A stretch of 64,000 nt of DNA from the NCBI RefSeq assembly GCF_002850745.1, contig NZ_KZ559468.1, forward strand, positions 1 to 64,000, read 5' to 3'. The stretch is from Nonomuraea indica. GTDB taxonomy: Bacteria; Actinomycetota; Actinomycetes; Streptosporangiales; Streptosporangiaceae. The position numbers and the translations under genes were made by a program. The notes below the pieces were generated by a model. It was not told the origin of the DNA. It worked only from the letters and a program-made list of their open reading frames with translations, and ran no database searches. This document shows, one piece after another, positions 31,819 to 43,601 of the stretch. How positions within the stretch are numbered: the stretch's first letter is position 1; every line of letters starts with the position of its first letter.

Positions 31819-32553
31819 GTGAGAAACGTGGATGTGGCCGATTTCACCGGCGGGGGAGCTCCGCTGCTCGGAGAGCCGCCGCCCATCGAGCTGGCCAACA
31901 CCGCCCACGCGGTGCGCGGCCGCCGCCGGGACGGCCTGCTCACGACCGAGCACCTGGCCGCCTGGCTGCGGGACATGCGACCGCGCCTGGCGGTCCCGCT
32001 GACGGACGCGGACCTGCGCGGAGTGACCGACGACGATCTGGCGCGGGCCAGGGAGCTCCGCGACGCCGTCCGCAGCCTGGCCGCCGCCACGGCCACCCTC
32101 TGCGCCGCCCACGACGGCGACAGGGAGGCCGGGGGCGCCGGGGAAGACGGCGTCGCGGCCACCCGGACCACCGGCGCCGACCTCGCGGAGCCCAGGCCGG
32201 GCAGCCGGGCCACCCCGCCGACGCCCGGCCACCCGGTGCTCGACCCCCGGGCGGCCGAGACGCTGAACCGTCACGCGAGGCGCTCGCCGCGCTGGCGCGA
32301 GCTGCTCCTCGACCCCGAGCCGCACGCGGTGGTGCGCAGCGCGGACCGGCCCGTCGCCGCGGCTCTGGCGGCGCTCGCCGAGGAGGCGATCGACCTCTTC
32401 GCCGGACCCGTCCGGCACAAGCTGCGCGCCTGCCAGGGGCCGGGCTGCATCCTGCACTTCGTCCGCGAGTCCCCCCGGCGCGAATGGTGCTCGCCCGGCT
32501 GCGGCAACCGCGCCCGCGCCGCCCGCCACTACGCCAAGGTCCGCCGCCCCTGA
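31819..32553 (+). CDS. CGNR zinc-finger transcriptional regulator (ABATE domain)
   Basis: About 244 aa. Residues about 10-180 are the ABATE domain (LLGEPPPIELANTAHA near the start; LARARELRDAVRSLAAA). The C-terminal CGNR finger (about 195-240) has CQGPGCILHFV... RREWCSPGCGNRARAARHYAKVRR, with four zinc cysteines and the CGNR signature. The family are presumed stress or small-molecule responsive regulators. The start is unsure: GTG 31819 or TTG 31810, with no ribosome site, so possibly leaderless. Divergent from the VOC operon. Confidence 0.85.
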   Translation: MRNVDVADFTGGGAPLLGEPPPIELANTAHAVRGRRRDGLLTTEHLAAWLRDMRPRLAVPLTDADLRGVTDDDLARARELRDAVRSLAAATATLCAAHDGDREAGGAGEDGVAATRTTGADLAEPRPGSRATPPTPGHPVLDPRAAETLNRHARRSPRWRELLLDPEPHAVVRSADRPVAAALAALAEEAIDLFAGPVRHKLRACQGPGCILHFVRESPRREWCSPGCGNRARAARHYAKVRRP

Positions 32554-32560
32554 TCGACGA
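32477..32560 (+). repeat. Left copy of ~83-bp direct repeat flanking the xylanase island
   Basis: This end of the CGNR gene and the bases after its stop recur at 36150-36232 with about five differences. The copies bracket the GH62 and GH10 genes. The homology continues past the CGNR stop into TGATCGACGAC, which in the right copy is the start of mug. Confidence 0.85.
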
Positions 32561-32612
32561 CGCCGGCCGCGGCGGCACGAGGTGAGCTGCGCCAGGGCGG
32601 CCGGACAAGGCT

Positions 32613-32649
32613 CCGCGGGCACGGCGGATGCTCCGCGCCGTGCCCGCGG
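32613..32649. terminator. Bidirectional terminator
   Basis: CCGCGGGCACGGCG (32613-32626) and CGCCGTGCCCGCGG (32636-32649) form a perfect 14-bp stem with a 9-nt loop, between the convergent CGNR and GH62 genes. Confidence 0.75.
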
Positions 32650-32663
32650 CCCGTGTCACACCA

Positions 32664-34130
32664 TCAGCGCCGCAGGGTCAGCAGACCTGGCCGGTAGGGC
32701 AGGAGGCCGTAGTCGCCGCCGGAGCTGGGGCTGCGACCCTGGTAGAGCAGCTGCAGGTTGCAGGGGTCGACGGTCATGGTCTGATCGGCGCTGGTACGGA
32801 TCAGCTCACCGTGGCTGATGTCGTTGGTCCAGGTGGCGCCGCTGTTGGCCTTGCCGGCGAAGGGATTGCTCTCGGTCGCGGCCTGCGGGGTCCACGAACC
32901 GCTCAGACTGGTGGCCGTGAACGAGCGGAAGTAGCGGCCCTGTGAGCCGATCGCCTCGACGATCATCAGGTATCGGTTCTGGCCCTGGAGCTTGTAGACC
33001 TGGACGGCTTCGAACAGGTTGTTCGTCGTGTCACTCATGATCACCGTCGAGGTGCTGCCGAAACTGCCCGGGAAGTTCCCGATGGGCATGGCGGCCCGGT
33101 AGATCTTGCCGTTGTCGCCGGCGAAGAACAGGTACATGTTCGTGCCGTCACCGATGAGCGTCTGGTCGATGGGCCCCGTTCCGGAGCCTGAGATGCTTCC
33201 GGAGAAGAGCACCTGCGGCGATGACCAGCCGTTCGGATCCGCGGGGTTGCTGGAGGTCCGGTAGGAGAAGGCGGTCCCGCCCCACTGGTAGGCGAGCACC
33301 CAGATGTTCTTCGGAGCGAAGTGGAGGAGCGTGGGCGCGACAGTGGCGGAGGACATCGCGTTCTGGCCGGCCGAGGCCATGTCCGACCAGTTGGTGAAGG
33401 GGCTGAAATTCATCGAGCCCCACCGCGTGCCCGTGTCGTGTGTCGTGGCGTAGACGAGATGCCTGCCGTTGTAGGGGGCGACGGTGAAGTCCTTGAGGGA
33501 GACCCACCCCGCCTTCGGGGTCGCCAGCGGGCCCGTCGAGGTCCAGCGGTACGTCGAGGGCAGATCGCAGGTCCCGGGGTTGCCGCCGTCGACGCGGACG
33601 AGCCGCCACTGCTGGTTGGCGCCGCCCCAGTCGTCGTACTGGACGATGTTGGCGCCGTCGGCGGTGGAGGCGCCCTGGACCTCGACGGCCTTGTTGCTGT
33701 GGCGCGAGACGAACCTCACGTACCCGTCCGGGCTGTCGGCCAGCCGCCACTGCTGGTTGGTGCCGTTGAGATCGGCCCACTGGACGATCGCGCCGCCGTT
33801 GGCGGTCGAGAAGTTGTGGACGTCGAGCACCTTGCCGGAGTGGCGGGACCTGATGCGATAGAAGCCGCCGCCGGAGTCGACGAACTGCCACTGCTGCTGG
33901 TTCTGGTCGTTCCTGGCCCACTGGGTGATGCGGCCGCCGTCGGCCGTCGAGAGGTTGTAGACGTCCAGGGCCTTGCCGCTGTTGCGGTTGACGAGGACGT
34001 ACCAGGCGTTGGTGTCGACGGTGGCCGCGTGGGCGGGCCGGGTCTGATGGGCGACGAACAGGCTCGCCACCAGGGCGACCACCGCCGCGAGCACGGAGCT
34101 CCGACGTATCCGGTTTGGACGCGTTGTCAT
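32664..34130 (-). CDS. Secreted GH62 alpha-L-arabinofuranosidase with CBM13
   Basis: 488 aa. A Sec signal (about 1-36, ending AHA) is followed by a ricin-type CBM13 lectin (about 40-180) with three QxW repeats (NQQQWQF, NQQWRL, NQQWRL). A GH62 catalytic domain follows (about 190-485): [80 protein letters not shown]. It would remove arabinose side chains from xylan outside the cell. A LacI-type palindrome lies just upstream. It is codirectional with the GH10 gene behind it. Confidence 0.92.
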   Translation of the reverse strand: MTTRPNRIRRSSVLAAVVALVASLFVAHQTRPAHAATVDTNAWYVLVNRNSGKALDVYNLSTADGGRITQWARNDQNQQQWQFVDSGGGFYRIRSRHSGKVLDVHNFSTANGGAIVQWADLNGTNQQWRLADSPDGYVRFVSRHSNKAVEVQGASTADGANIVQYDDWGGANQQWRLVRVDGGNPGTCDLPSTYRWTSTGPLATPKAGWVSLKDFTVAPYNGRHLVYATTHDTGTRWGSMNFSPFTNWSDMASAGQNAMSSATVAPTLLHFAPKNIWVLAYQWGGTAFSYRTSSNPADPNGWSSPQVLFSGSISGSGTGPIDQTLIGDGTNMYLFFAGDNGKIYRAAMPIGNFPGSFGSTSTVIMSDTTNNLFEAVQVYKLQGQNRYLMIVEAIGSQGRYFRSFTATSLSGSWTPQAATESNPFAGKANSGATWTNDISHGELIRTSADQTMTVDPCNLQLLYQGRSPSSGGDYGLLPYRPGLLTLRR

Positions 34131-34156
34131 GGCTGGCTGGTGCCTTCCTCTGCTGC

Positions 34157-34168
34157 GTTAGCGCTAAC
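34157..34168. promoter_or_regulatory. LacI-type palindrome upstream of GH62
   Basis: GTTAGCGCTAAC is a perfect 12-bp palindrome 27 bp before the GH62 start. Its central CG symmetry is typical of LacI/GalR-family operators, which often control carbohydrate genes. No LacI protein is encoded in the window. Confidence 0.6.
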
Positions 34169-34313
34169 ATGATCCGGCGAGAGCAGCGCGGCGTACTGGA
34201 GACCTGCCTCCCGGGAGATCGGCCGCACCGCTCGTCGGGTGAAGGCCGCACCGAAGTGAGGGAACGGCGCTCGTCCGCGACGCCCGGATGCCCGAACGGG
34301 CGGTCGGCGGAGC

Positions 34314-36035
<1,722 letters not shown>

Positions 36036-36149
36036 TGGTGACGCTCTCGCGTATCGGTCGCGTTCGATGGTCTGAGGCGGGCGCGCCAGGGTGTGCGGCG
36101 CGGGGGCCCTCCTCGTGCCGGCCGGCCCGCCCGAGGAGGGTAAGATTCG

Positions 36150-36232
36150 GGCGCGAATGGCGCCCGCCCGGCTGCGGCGACCGCGCCCGCGCCGCCCGCC
36201 ACTACGCCAAGGTCCGCCGCCATGATCGACGA
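36150..36232 (+). repeat. Right copy of ~83-bp direct repeat
   Basis: Near copy of 32477-32560 (about five differences including a 1-bp deletion). It contains the last codons of a CGNR gene fused directly to the start of mug. Confidence 0.85.
36154..36221 (+). pseudogene. C-terminal remnant of a CGNR regulator gene
   Basis: The frame reads EWRPPGCGDRARAARHYAKVRR, the end of the CGNR finger with two changes (the first zinc Cys to Arg, and CGNR to CGDR). No upstream part of a CGNR gene is present. It is a by-product of the duplication that flanks the xylanase island and runs straight into the mug start codon. Confidence 0.75.
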
Positions 36233-36722
36233 CGTGCTCGGCCCCTCCCTCGACGTACTGTTCTGCGGCATCAACCCGGGACTGATGTCCGAGGCCACCG
36301 GCCACCACTTCGCCCGCCCGGGCAACCGTTTCTGGCCTGCCCTCCACCTGTCGGGCTTCACCCCCCGCCGCCTCGCCCCCTCCGAGCAGCACCTGCTCCC
36401 GCGGTACGGCCTCGGCATCACCAACGTGGTCGCCCGCCCCAGCGCCAAGGCGTCGGAGCTGACCCGCGAGGAACTGGTAGAAGGGGGCCGGCGGCTGGCG
36501 GCGCTGGTGGCCGAGGTCCGGCCCAAGATGCTCGCCGTCCTGGGCGTGTCGGCCTACCGCACGGCCTTCGCCTGCCCGAAGGCGGTCGTGGGCCCGCGGC
36601 CGGAGACGGTGGGCGGCGCGCCGGTCTGGGTCCTGCCGAACCCGAGCGGCCTCAACGCCCACTGGACGTTGGCGGGGATCGTGGAGGAACTGCGCCGGAT
36701 GCGCGAACACACCGGGCGCTGA
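36222..36722 (+). CDS. mug: G/U mismatch-specific DNA glycosylase
   Basis: 166 aa, usual length for Mug. Active-site motif FCGINPGLMS (about 14-23, catalytic Asn18), substrate strand PGNRFWPALH, and the intercalating loop LPNPSGLNAHW (about 137-147). It removes uracil and ethenocytosine opposite guanine. The ATG overlaps the end of the decayed CGNR remnant, suggesting that in an ancestor mug followed the CGNR gene directly. Confidence 0.92.
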   Translation: MIDDVLGPSLDVLFCGINPGLMSEATGHHFARPGNRFWPALHLSGFTPRRLAPSEQHLLPRYGLGITNVVARPSAKASELTREELVEGGRRLAALVAEVRPKMLAVLGVSAYRTAFACPKAVVGPRPETVGGAPVWVLPNPSGLNAHWTLAGIVEELRRMREHTGR

Positions 36723-37022
36723 CGGCGGCTCCGCCGAGCACCGCGGCGCCCGGCGTCCCTGAGTCACGAGCTCCCGCGCCGCGGACCGAGAGCGGGTGAT
36801 GCCGGAATTATCGGTATGCCTACCGATAGTCCTACGGATGTTCGGCCGGGGCGGCAGCGCCTACCGTCTGGCGGCAGCAGGGGCGATCACACCCCCACGA
36901 AGGAAGACGCACGCCCTTCATCACCCCCCCTTCCCGGCAGGCCGTGCTCCCAGGCGATCCCTGCGGCGCGGCCGCGTACGCCCACCCGGGCGAGCGGCCG
37001 GGAAAGCCGAAAGGAGCACAGC
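36723..37022. other. Intergenic region before the M4-M28 peptidase
   Basis: No gene seen. It contains a perfect inverted repeat listed separately and ends with AAGGAG, the ribosome site of the peptidase. A frame open through this stretch (from 36816) is rejected as leader sequence because a signal peptide starts at 37023. Confidence 0.6.
36809..36828. promoter_or_regulatory. Operator-like inverted repeat upstream of the peptidase
   Basis: TATCGGTA (36809-36816) and TACCGATA (36821-36828) are exact complements across TGCC, about 195 bp before the start codon. It is likely a binding site for an unknown dimeric regulator. Confidence 0.55.
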
Positions 37023-40000
37023 GTGAAACGCAAGCCACTGGCAGCCGCGGCCGTGGGAGTCGCCACGGCCGCGGCCATGGTGTTATCCGTCTTACCCGCG
37101 CACGCGGCACCTCCGGGAGCCAGCGGAGCCGGCGGTCAGGCGCGCGCCGCCGCGGCCGATCCGAAGTCGCAGGCCGCCGCCGTCGCCGACCGGGCGGTCG
37201 CCAGCGGCTTCGACGAGCTGGCCAAGGGTCCCGACGAGGCGTACCGCAGGCTGAACGTGGTCCGTGGCGCCGGTGACATGTTCTTCGTCTCCTACGAGCG
37301 CACGTACAAGGGGCTGCCGATGGTCGGCGGCGACGCCGTCGTCGTCACCGACTCCGCCGGGCGCGTCCGCGACACCGTCGCCGAGTCCGGCCCCACACCG
37401 GGCGACGTGCCGACGACTCCCGAGATCGGTGCCGAGCGGGCCACCACGGTGGCCAGGACCCGGCTCTCGCGCGTGGACGACACCGAGGAACCGCGCCTGG
37501 TGGTGCTCACCTGGGGCGACAAGCCGCGGCTGACCTGGGAGACGGTCGTCGGCGGCCTCGCCGACGGCAGGCCGAGCATCCAGCACGTGTTCGTGGACGC
37601 CCGCACCGGCGAGGTCGCCGACTCCTACGACGTCGTCCGCGAGGGCACCGGCAACGGCCACTACTACGGGCAGGTCACCATCAACACGAGCGGCTCCGGC
37701 GGCTCGTACTCGATGACCGACCCGACCCGGCCCGGCATCAGGTGCGGCGGGCAGAACGGCTCCGCCTACACCGGCCCCGACGACTCCTGGGGCAACGGGC
37801 AGGGCACCAACCTGGAGACGGCCTGCGTCGACGCGCTGTACTCCGTCCAGCGCGAGTGGGACATGCTGCGCGACTGGCTCGGCCGTGACGGCATCAACGG
37901 CCAGGGCGGCGGCTTCCCCGCCCGCGTCGGCCTGAACCAGGTCAACGCCTACTGGAACGGCAGCTACACCAACTTCGGCCACAACCAGGCGAACACCCGC
38001 CAGGCCACCCCCATCGACGTGGTCGCCCACGAGTACGGCCACGCCATCTTCCAGACCACCCCCGGCGGCGCCGGCTCCGGCAACGAGAACGGCGGCATCA
38101 ACGAGGCCACCGGCGACATCTTCGGCGCGGTCACCGAGCACTACGCCAACCACCCGAACGACGCGCCGGACTACCTGGTCGGCGAGGAGGTGGACCTCGT
38201 CGGCGACGGCCCGATCCGCAACATGTACAACCCGGGCGCGCTCGGCGACCCCAACTGCTGGTCCACCTCCATCCCCAGCACCGAGGTGCACGCCGCGGCC
38301 GGCCCGCTGAACCACTGGTTCTACCTGCTGGCCGAGGGCAGCAACCCCGGCGGCGGGAAGCCGTCCAGCCCGATCTGCTCCGGCGGCCCCTCCTCGGTGA
38401 CCGGCATCGGCATCGAGAAGGCCGCCAAGATCTTCATGGGCGCGCTGAACCGCAAGACCTCCAGCTGGCGCTACGCCAACGTCCGCTCCGCCTCCGTGGC
38501 CGCGGCCGTGGAGCTGTTCGGCGCGGCCAGCGTCGAGTGCAACACCACCAAGGCGGCGTTCAGCGCGGTCAGCGTGCCGGTGCAGTCCGGCGAGCCCGCC
38601 TGCGGCACCCCCGGCAACGACTTCTCCCTGTCGCTCAGCCCGGCGTCCGGCACCGCCCAGCCCGGCCAGCAGGTGACCACCACGGTCAACACCCAGACCA
38701 CGTCCGGCAGCCCGCAGACGGTGAACCTGTCCGCCTCCGGCCTGCCGAGCGGCGTCACGGCGAGTTTCAGCCCGACGTCGGTGACCTCCGGCAACTCCGC
38801 CACGCTGACGCTGACCGTCGGCGCGTCGGCGGCCCAGGGCACCTACCAGATCACCGTCACGGGCGCCGGGACGTCCTCGCACACCGCGGTCTACACGCTG
38901 CAGGTCGGCTCCGGCGGCCCCGGCGGTGACGATCCGCCGGACATCAGCCTCACCAACGTCAAGGCGCACCTGTCGCAGTTCCAGACGATCGCCACCGCCA
39001 ACGGCGGCAACCGCAGGTCCACCGGCAGCGGCTACACCGCGTCCGTCTCGTACGTGGAGCAGAAGCTGCGTGCCGCCGGCTACACCGTGGTCCGGCAGAG
39101 CTGCGCCTCCGGCTGCACCAGCGGCTCCGGCCCCAACCTCATCGCCGACTGGCCCGGCGGCGACACCAACCAGGTGATCATGGCCGGCGCGCACCTGGAC
39201 GGCGTGTCCGCCGGCCCCGGCATCAACGACAACGCCTCGGGCTCCGGAGCGCTGCTGGAGGTCGCGCTGGCGCTGGCCGCCGAGCGGCCCACCATGGCCA
39301 AGCACGTGCGGTTCGGCTGGTGGACCGACGAGGAGCAGGGCCTCAACGGCTCCGAGTACTACGTCAACTCGCTCTCCGCCACCGAACGATCGAGGATCAA
39401 GGCGTACTACAACTACGACATGGTCGGCTCGCCCAACGGCGGCTACTTCATCAACAACATCACCAGCGCGGTCGCCCAGCCGCTCAAGCAGTTCTACGAC
39501 AACCTGAACCTGCAGCCGGAGGAGAACACCGAGGGCGCCAACCGCTCCGACGACGCCTCCTTCCGCAACGCGGGCATCGCCACCTCGGGCGTCGCCGCCG
39601 GCGCCAGCTACACCAAGAGCTCGGCGCAGGCGGCCAAGTGGGGCGGCACCGCGGGACGGGCGTACGACCCCTGCTACCACGCCGCGTGCGACACCATCTC
39701 CAACATCAACGACACCGTCCTCGACCGGGCCGCCGACGCGGCCGCCCACGCCATCTGGAAGCAGGCCGTAGGCGGCGGAACGCCGAGCCGCGACTTCTCG
39801 ATGGCGGCCAACCCGGCGTCCGGCACCGTCCAGGCGGGCTCACCGGCCACCACGACCATCGGCACCACCACCACGGCCGGCGACCCGCAGGTGGTGAACC
39901 TGTCGGCGACGGGGCTGCCCACCGGAGCCTCCGCCTCCTTCAACCCCGCCTCGGTGACGTCGGGCGGCTCGTCCACCCTGACGATCACGACCGCCCCGAC

Positions 40001-40436
40001 CACCCCCGCCGGCTCCTACACCGTCACCGTGACGGGCACCGGGCAGACGGCGACACGGTCCGCGACGTACGCGCTGACCGTCCAGGGCACCTCGGGCGGC
40101 CGGACGTTCACCAACGGCACCGACTACCAGATCCGGGACTACACCACCGTGCAGAGCCCGATCACCTCCACGGCGACGGGCGCCGCGACCTCACCGGTCA
40201 GGCTCTCCGTCACCGTCAACCACACCTGCGCCGAGGACCTCGACATCTGGCTGCGCGGACCCAACGGCCAGTGGTACGCGGTCGACCGGTACGGCGGCAC
40301 GAGCTGCACGTCGTACGGCACCAGGACGTACACCGTCCCGGTCAGCCAGCAGGCGGCCGGCACCTGGATCCTCGAGATCGAGGACGTCTACAGCGGTGAC
40401 ACCGGCTACCTCGACACCTGGAGCATCACCGTCTGA
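37023..40436 (+). CDS. Secreted M4-M28 fusion metallopeptidase with P-domain
   Basis: 1137 aa from a GTG preceded by AAGGAG. Order: signal peptide (1-29); FTP/PepSY propeptide (about 40-205); M4 thermolysin-type domain (about 210-525) with HEYGH at 336-340 and third zinc ligand Glu361 (GGINEATGD); Ig-like domain (about 532-625); M28 aminopeptidase domain (about 638-905) with His724 and Asp726 (AGAHLDG), INDNASGSGALLE and TDEEQGLNGSEYY; second Ig-like domain (about 921-1010); proprotein-convertase P-domain (about 1026-1137). An endo- and an exopeptidase in one chain are unusual. Both active sites look intact. Confidence 0.9.
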   Translation: MKRKPLAAAAVGVATAAAMVLSVLPAHAAPPGASGAGGQARAAAADPKSQAAAVADRAVASGFDELAKGPDEAYRRLNVVRGAGDMFFVSYERTYKGLPMVGGDAVVVTDSAGRVRDTVAESGPTPGDVPTTPEIGAERATTVARTRLSRVDDTEEPRLVVLTWGDKPRLTWETVVGGLADGRPSIQHVFVDARTGEVADSYDVVREGTGNGHYYGQVTINTSGSGGSYSMTDPTRPGIRCGGQNGSAYTGPDDSWGNGQGTNLETACVDALYSVQREWDMLRDWLGRDGINGQGGGFPARVGLNQVNAYWNGSYTNFGHNQANTRQATPIDVVAHEYGHAIFQTTPGGAGSGNENGGINEATGDIFGAVTEHYANHPNDAPDYLVGEEVDLVGDGPIRNMYNPGALGDPNCWSTSIPSTEVHAAAGPLNHWFYLLAEGSNPGGGKPSSPICSGGPSSVTGIGIEKAAKIFMGALNRKTSSWRYANVRSASVAAAVELFGAASVECNTTKAAFSAVSVPVQSGEPACGTPGNDFSLSLSPASGTAQPGQQVTTTVNTQTTSGSPQTVNLSASGLPSGVTASFSPTSVTSGNSATLTLTVGASAAQGTYQITVTGAGTSSHTAVYTLQVGSGGPGGDDPPDISLTNVKAHLSQFQTIATANGGNRRSTGSGYTASVSYVEQKLRAAGYTVVRQSCASGCTSGSGPNLIADWPGGDTNQVIMAGAHLDGVSAGPGINDNASGSGALLEVALALAAERPTMAKHVRFGWWTDEEQGLNGSEYYVNSLSATERSRIKAYYNYDMVGSPNGGYFINNITSAVAQPLKQFYDNLNLQPEENTEGANRSDDASFRNAGIATSGVAAGASYTKSSAQAAKWGGTAGRAYDPCYHAACDTISNINDTVLDRAADAAAHAIWKQAVGGGTPSRDFSMAANPASGTVQAGSPATTTIGTTTTAGDPQVVNLSATGLPTGASASFNPASVTSGGSSTLTITTAPTTPAGSYTVTVTGTGQTATRSATYALTVQGTSGGRTFTNGTDYQIRDYTTVQSPITSTATGAATSPVRLSVTVNHTCAEDLDIWLRGPNGQWYAVDRYGGTSCTSYGTRTYTVPVSQQAAGTWILEIEDVYSGDTGYLDTWSITV

Positions 40437-40450
40437 TCCCGCCCCACCGC

Positions 40451-40477
40451 AAGGCCCCGGCCGCCGGCCGGGGCCTT
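40451..40477 (+). terminator. Terminator of the peptidase gene
   Basis: AAGGCCCCGGCC (40451-40462) and GGCCGGGGCCTT (40466-40477) form a perfect 12-bp stem with a 3-nt loop ending in TTT, just after the stop. Confidence 0.85.
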
Positions 40478-40481
40478 TCCC

Positions 40482-40577
40482 ATCACCGGGGGCCGGACGA
40501 CGCCCGTCACCGGGGGCCGGACGACGCCCGTGACAAGGGGGCGGGCGACGCCTCTGACAAGGGGGGCGGGCGTCACC
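40482..40577. repeat. ~24-bp tandem repeat between convergent genes
   Basis: Two near-identical units TCACCGGGGGCCGGACGACG plus CCCG are followed by two diverged units beginning TGACAAGGGGG. They lie between the peptidase terminator and the stop of the LAL regulator. No coding role seen. Confidence 0.7.
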
Positions 40578-40579
40578 CG

Positions 40580-43450
40580 TCACAGGGGCCAGGCGACGTC
40601 GTTGCGGGTGCGGACCCCCAGCTTGTGCAGCACCTTCGCCACGTGCGTGTCCACCGTGCGGCGCGACAGGAACAGCACCTCGGCGATCTCCCTGTTCGTC
40701 CGGCCCTGCGCGACCAGCCTGGCCACCTCGCGTTCCCTGGGCGACAGCCCGCCGCCCGCCGACCTGCGCCCCCGGCGCGGCGGGCAGCCGGCGCCGGCCT
40801 CCCGCAGCCGGTGCCGGCAGCGCGCCGCGTCGTGGGCGGCACCGAGCGCCGCGTACCGCTCCGCCGCGCCGGCGACGATCTCCGCCGCCCGGTCCAGCTG
40901 GCCGAGCTCCAGCCGGGCGAGCGCCTCCGCCTCCGCCGCCCGGGCCGCGCCGTAGGGGCACCCCATCGCCTCGTACGCCGCCCCGGCGCGGGCCAGGCAC
41001 GCCACCGCCTCCGCGAACCGGCCGTCGGCGTGCGCCAGCGCGCCGCGCGCCACCTCCAGCGCGGCCACGGCCGACGGAGCGCTGCGGCCCTCGATCCCGG
41101 CCGCGAACTCCGCCACCAGCTCACCCGCCTCCTCGCGGCACGCGGCACGCACCAGCGCGGCGACGGCCGGCGGGACGAGCTGTTCGCCCCACACCCACAC
41201 GCCCTTGCGGCGCAGCCGGGCCACCGCCGCGCGGGCCTCGGCGAGCGCCGCGTCCACCCGGTCGCGGGCCAGCAGCAGCTCGACCAGCCCGCCGGAGGCG
41301 GCGGCGGCCACCGGCAGGAAGGCCGAGTCGGGCTCCCGCACCCCGGCGTCCTCCAGATGGCGGCCGGCCTCCTCCCACTCGCCGCAGGCCAGCGCCAGCA
41401 TGCCGAGGACGAGCTGCGCGTCCACGCCGAGCAGCGGCGTCTCCGGCATCATCTCGACGGCCGCGCCCGCCCGCTCCCGCAGCCCGGACCAGCGCCCGGT
41501 CAGCCAGTCGAGCCTGATGGACGACATCTCCACCAGGTAGACGGGGTACAGGGCGCCGCTCTCCTCGGCCAGCCGCCGTCCCAGCTCGGCGTACCGCCGG
41601 GCCGCGGCGTAGTGGCCGAGCGGGATCGCCGCGTCACACAGGTTGGAGTAGGCGCGGGCCACCTGCCGCCGGACCCCCGCCGACGGGTGGCCGACCGGCA
41701 GGGTGTCGGCCAGCACGAACGCCTCCGGCGAGCCGACCAGCATGGCGAAGGCGACCTTGTTGGCGTGCACCGTAGCCGTGAGCTCGGGGTCGCCGTCGGC
41801 GGCGACCAGGCTCTCGGACCGGTCCATCCACTCCTGGTGGGCGGAGATCGGCTCGGTGCCCCACGCCGGCATGGCCAGCAGCGCCAGCCCCCTGGCGGCC
41901 ATGCCGGGCCGGTCCGCGAGGTCGGCCAGCGCGGCGAGCACCTCCTGACGCCCGGCGGCGATGGCGCCCGCCTGGTTGGCGAGCAGCACGCCCAAATTGA
42001 GCCGGGCCTCGCCGCGTACCTCCCGTGACAGGAAGTCGTCGGCGAGCAGGTGGCGCAGCAGCCGGACGACGCGCCGGTGGGACAGCCCGACCGTCGCCAG
42101 CCTGCTGAGCCGCAACGCCAGCGGCCCGCGGGCGTCGCGCGGCAGCTTGGGGTCGGCGAGCATGCCTTCCAGCAGCTCGACGGCGAGCGGGACGTCGCCG
42201 AGCGCGGCCGCCTGGTCGGCGGCGGCGCCGCCGTGGCGCCGCCAGGCGTCGAAGTCGCCCGCGCGCCGCGCGTGGTAGGCGATCTGGACGAGCGGCGGCT
42301 GGTCGAGCGCCGCCAGCGCATCCACGGCCCGCCGGTGGATCAGCCGCCGGTCGGGGCCGGGGATCGCGTCGTAGACGGCCTGCTGGGCGAGCGCGTGCCG
42401 AAAACCGTGCTGGCCGTCGGCGTGCTCCATGAGCACGCCCGCCTTCAGCGCCTCGCACAGCCCGGCGCCGTCCTGCGCGCCGACGTCCCCGGAGACGGCG
42501 GCGATCAGCGGCTCGTCGGCCGGCAGCTTGAGCACCGCCGCCGCCCGCACGACCCGCAGCGCGGCGGGGGACAGCCCGGCCAGCCGCTCGGCCATCGCCT
42601 CGCGCAGCAGCAGCGGCACCGCGATGCGGTCCAGCGCCTTGGGCTCCTCCCCGACCTCGCCGGCGGCGGCGCCGCCGGCGTCGGCGAGCAGCGAGCGGAC
42701 CACCTCCTCCACCACGAACGGGACCCCGGCGGTGCGCTCGTGCAGCCGCGCCGCGAACGCCGCCGGCAGCCCGGCCCGGCCGAGCAGGCCGCCCGCCATG
42801 AGCGCGACGCCCGCCACGTCCAGCGGCGCCAGCTCCACCACCTCGCTGTTGACGCCCGGCGGGTGCCGGTACGCGTGCCCGAACGGCAGCCCCGGCACCG
42901 GCAGGTCCTCCCGCCGGAACGTCACCACCAGCGCCAGGCCCCCGGGCGGCTGGTCGGTGAGGAAGCGCAGCAGGTCCCGGGTGCCGTCGTCGGCCCAGTG
43001 CAGGTCCTCCACCACCAGCACGACCGGCCCCACGGCCGCCAGCAGCGCGTGGACGGCGCGGAACAGCCGGTGCCGCTCGGCGCGCGGGTCGTCGACCGGC
43101 GGCGGAGGCGGCGCCGGCGGCAGGTCGCCGGCCAGTTCGGGCAGGTAGCCGCGCAGCGCCCCCGTCACCGGGTTCAGCGCCGGCCCGGCGGGCAGGGCGG
43201 CCCCGGCGTGGCGCAGCGCGTCGAACACCGGCCCGTACGGGAACGGCTCCCTGAGCTGGTGGCAGTGGCCGACCAGCACGGTGCGCTCCCCCTCGGGCAG
43301 CAGCTCGACGGCCGCCCGGACCAGCCGCGTCTTGCCGATCCCCGCCTCGCCCTGCACCAGCGCCACCGCGGGCGGCCGGGTGATCGCGCGGAGCAGCGCG
43401 CCGAGCTGCGCGTCGCGTCCGACCAGCGCGGGGGGAGCGAGGGCCGTCAT
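40580..43450 (-). CDS. LuxR-family LAL transcriptional regulator
   Basis: 956 aa from the ATG with GGAG upstream. N-terminal AAA/NACHT-like ATPase with Walker [10 protein letters not shown] (about 32-40) and Walker [14 protein letters not shown]; a long helical TPR-like middle; C-terminal LuxR HTH (about 895-956, [44 protein letters not shown]). These large ATP-dependent activators often control secondary metabolism or sugar use. It is divergent from the GH15 gene, which may be its target. Confidence 0.92.
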   Translation of the reverse strand: MTALAPPALVGRDAQLGALLRAITRPPAVALVQGEAGIGKTRLVRAAVELLPEGERTVLVGHCHQLREPFPYGPVFDALRHAGAALPAGPALNPVTGALRGYLPELAGDLPPAPPPPPVDDPRAERHRLFRAVHALLAAVGPVVLVVEDLHWADDGTRDLLRFLTDQPPGGLALVVTFRREDLPVPGLPFGHAYRHPPGVNSEVVELAPLDVAGVALMAGGLLGRAGLPAAFAARLHERTAGVPFVVEEVVRSLLADAGGAAAGEVGEEPKALDRIAVPLLLREAMAERLAGLSPAALRVVRAAAVLKLPADEPLIAAVSGDVGAQDGAGLCEALKAGVLMEHADGQHGFRHALAQQAVYDAIPGPDRRLIHRRAVDALAALDQPPLVQIAYHARRAGDFDAWRRHGGAAADQAAALGDVPLAVELLEGMLADPKLPRDARGPLALRLSRLATVGLSHRRVVRLLRHLLADDFLSREVRGEARLNLGVLLANQAGAIAAGRQEVLAALADLADRPGMAARGLALLAMPAWGTEPISAHQEWMDRSESLVAADGDPELTATVHANKVAFAMLVGSPEAFVLADTLPVGHPSAGVRRQVARAYSNLCDAAIPLGHYAAARRYAELGRRLAEESGALYPVYLVEMSSIRLDWLTGRWSGLRERAGAAVEMMPETPLLGVDAQLVLGMLALACGEWEEAGRHLEDAGVREPDSAFLPVAAAASGGLVELLLARDRVDAALAEARAAVARLRRKGVWVWGEQLVPPAVAALVRAACREEAGELVAEFAAGIEGRSAPSAVAALEVARGALAHADGRFAEAVACLARAGAAYEAMGCPYGAARAAEAEALARLELGQLDRAAEIVAGAAERYAALGAAHDAARCRHRLREAGAGCPPRRGRRSAGGGLSPREREVARLVAQGRTNREIAEVLFLSRRTVDTHVAKVLHKLGVRTRNDVAWPL

Positions 43451-43601
43451 CTGAGTCTCCGGATCAGTGCGGCGTACCGGAACTCCGTTATCCACCACCG
43501 GTCAATCTCGGTCAACAGTCTCCTTACTGTCCCGGCACCCCTGCTTCGCCGCCGGCGGCGGGGGCAGGGGACGGGGCGGTGTCCGGAGAAAGGCTGCTGC
43601 G

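Noticed and set aside
37092-39749. 885-codon open frame opposite the M4-M28 peptidase
   Set aside because: Low-complexity Gly/Val/Asp translation; the + strand frame has complete domains and a signal peptide.
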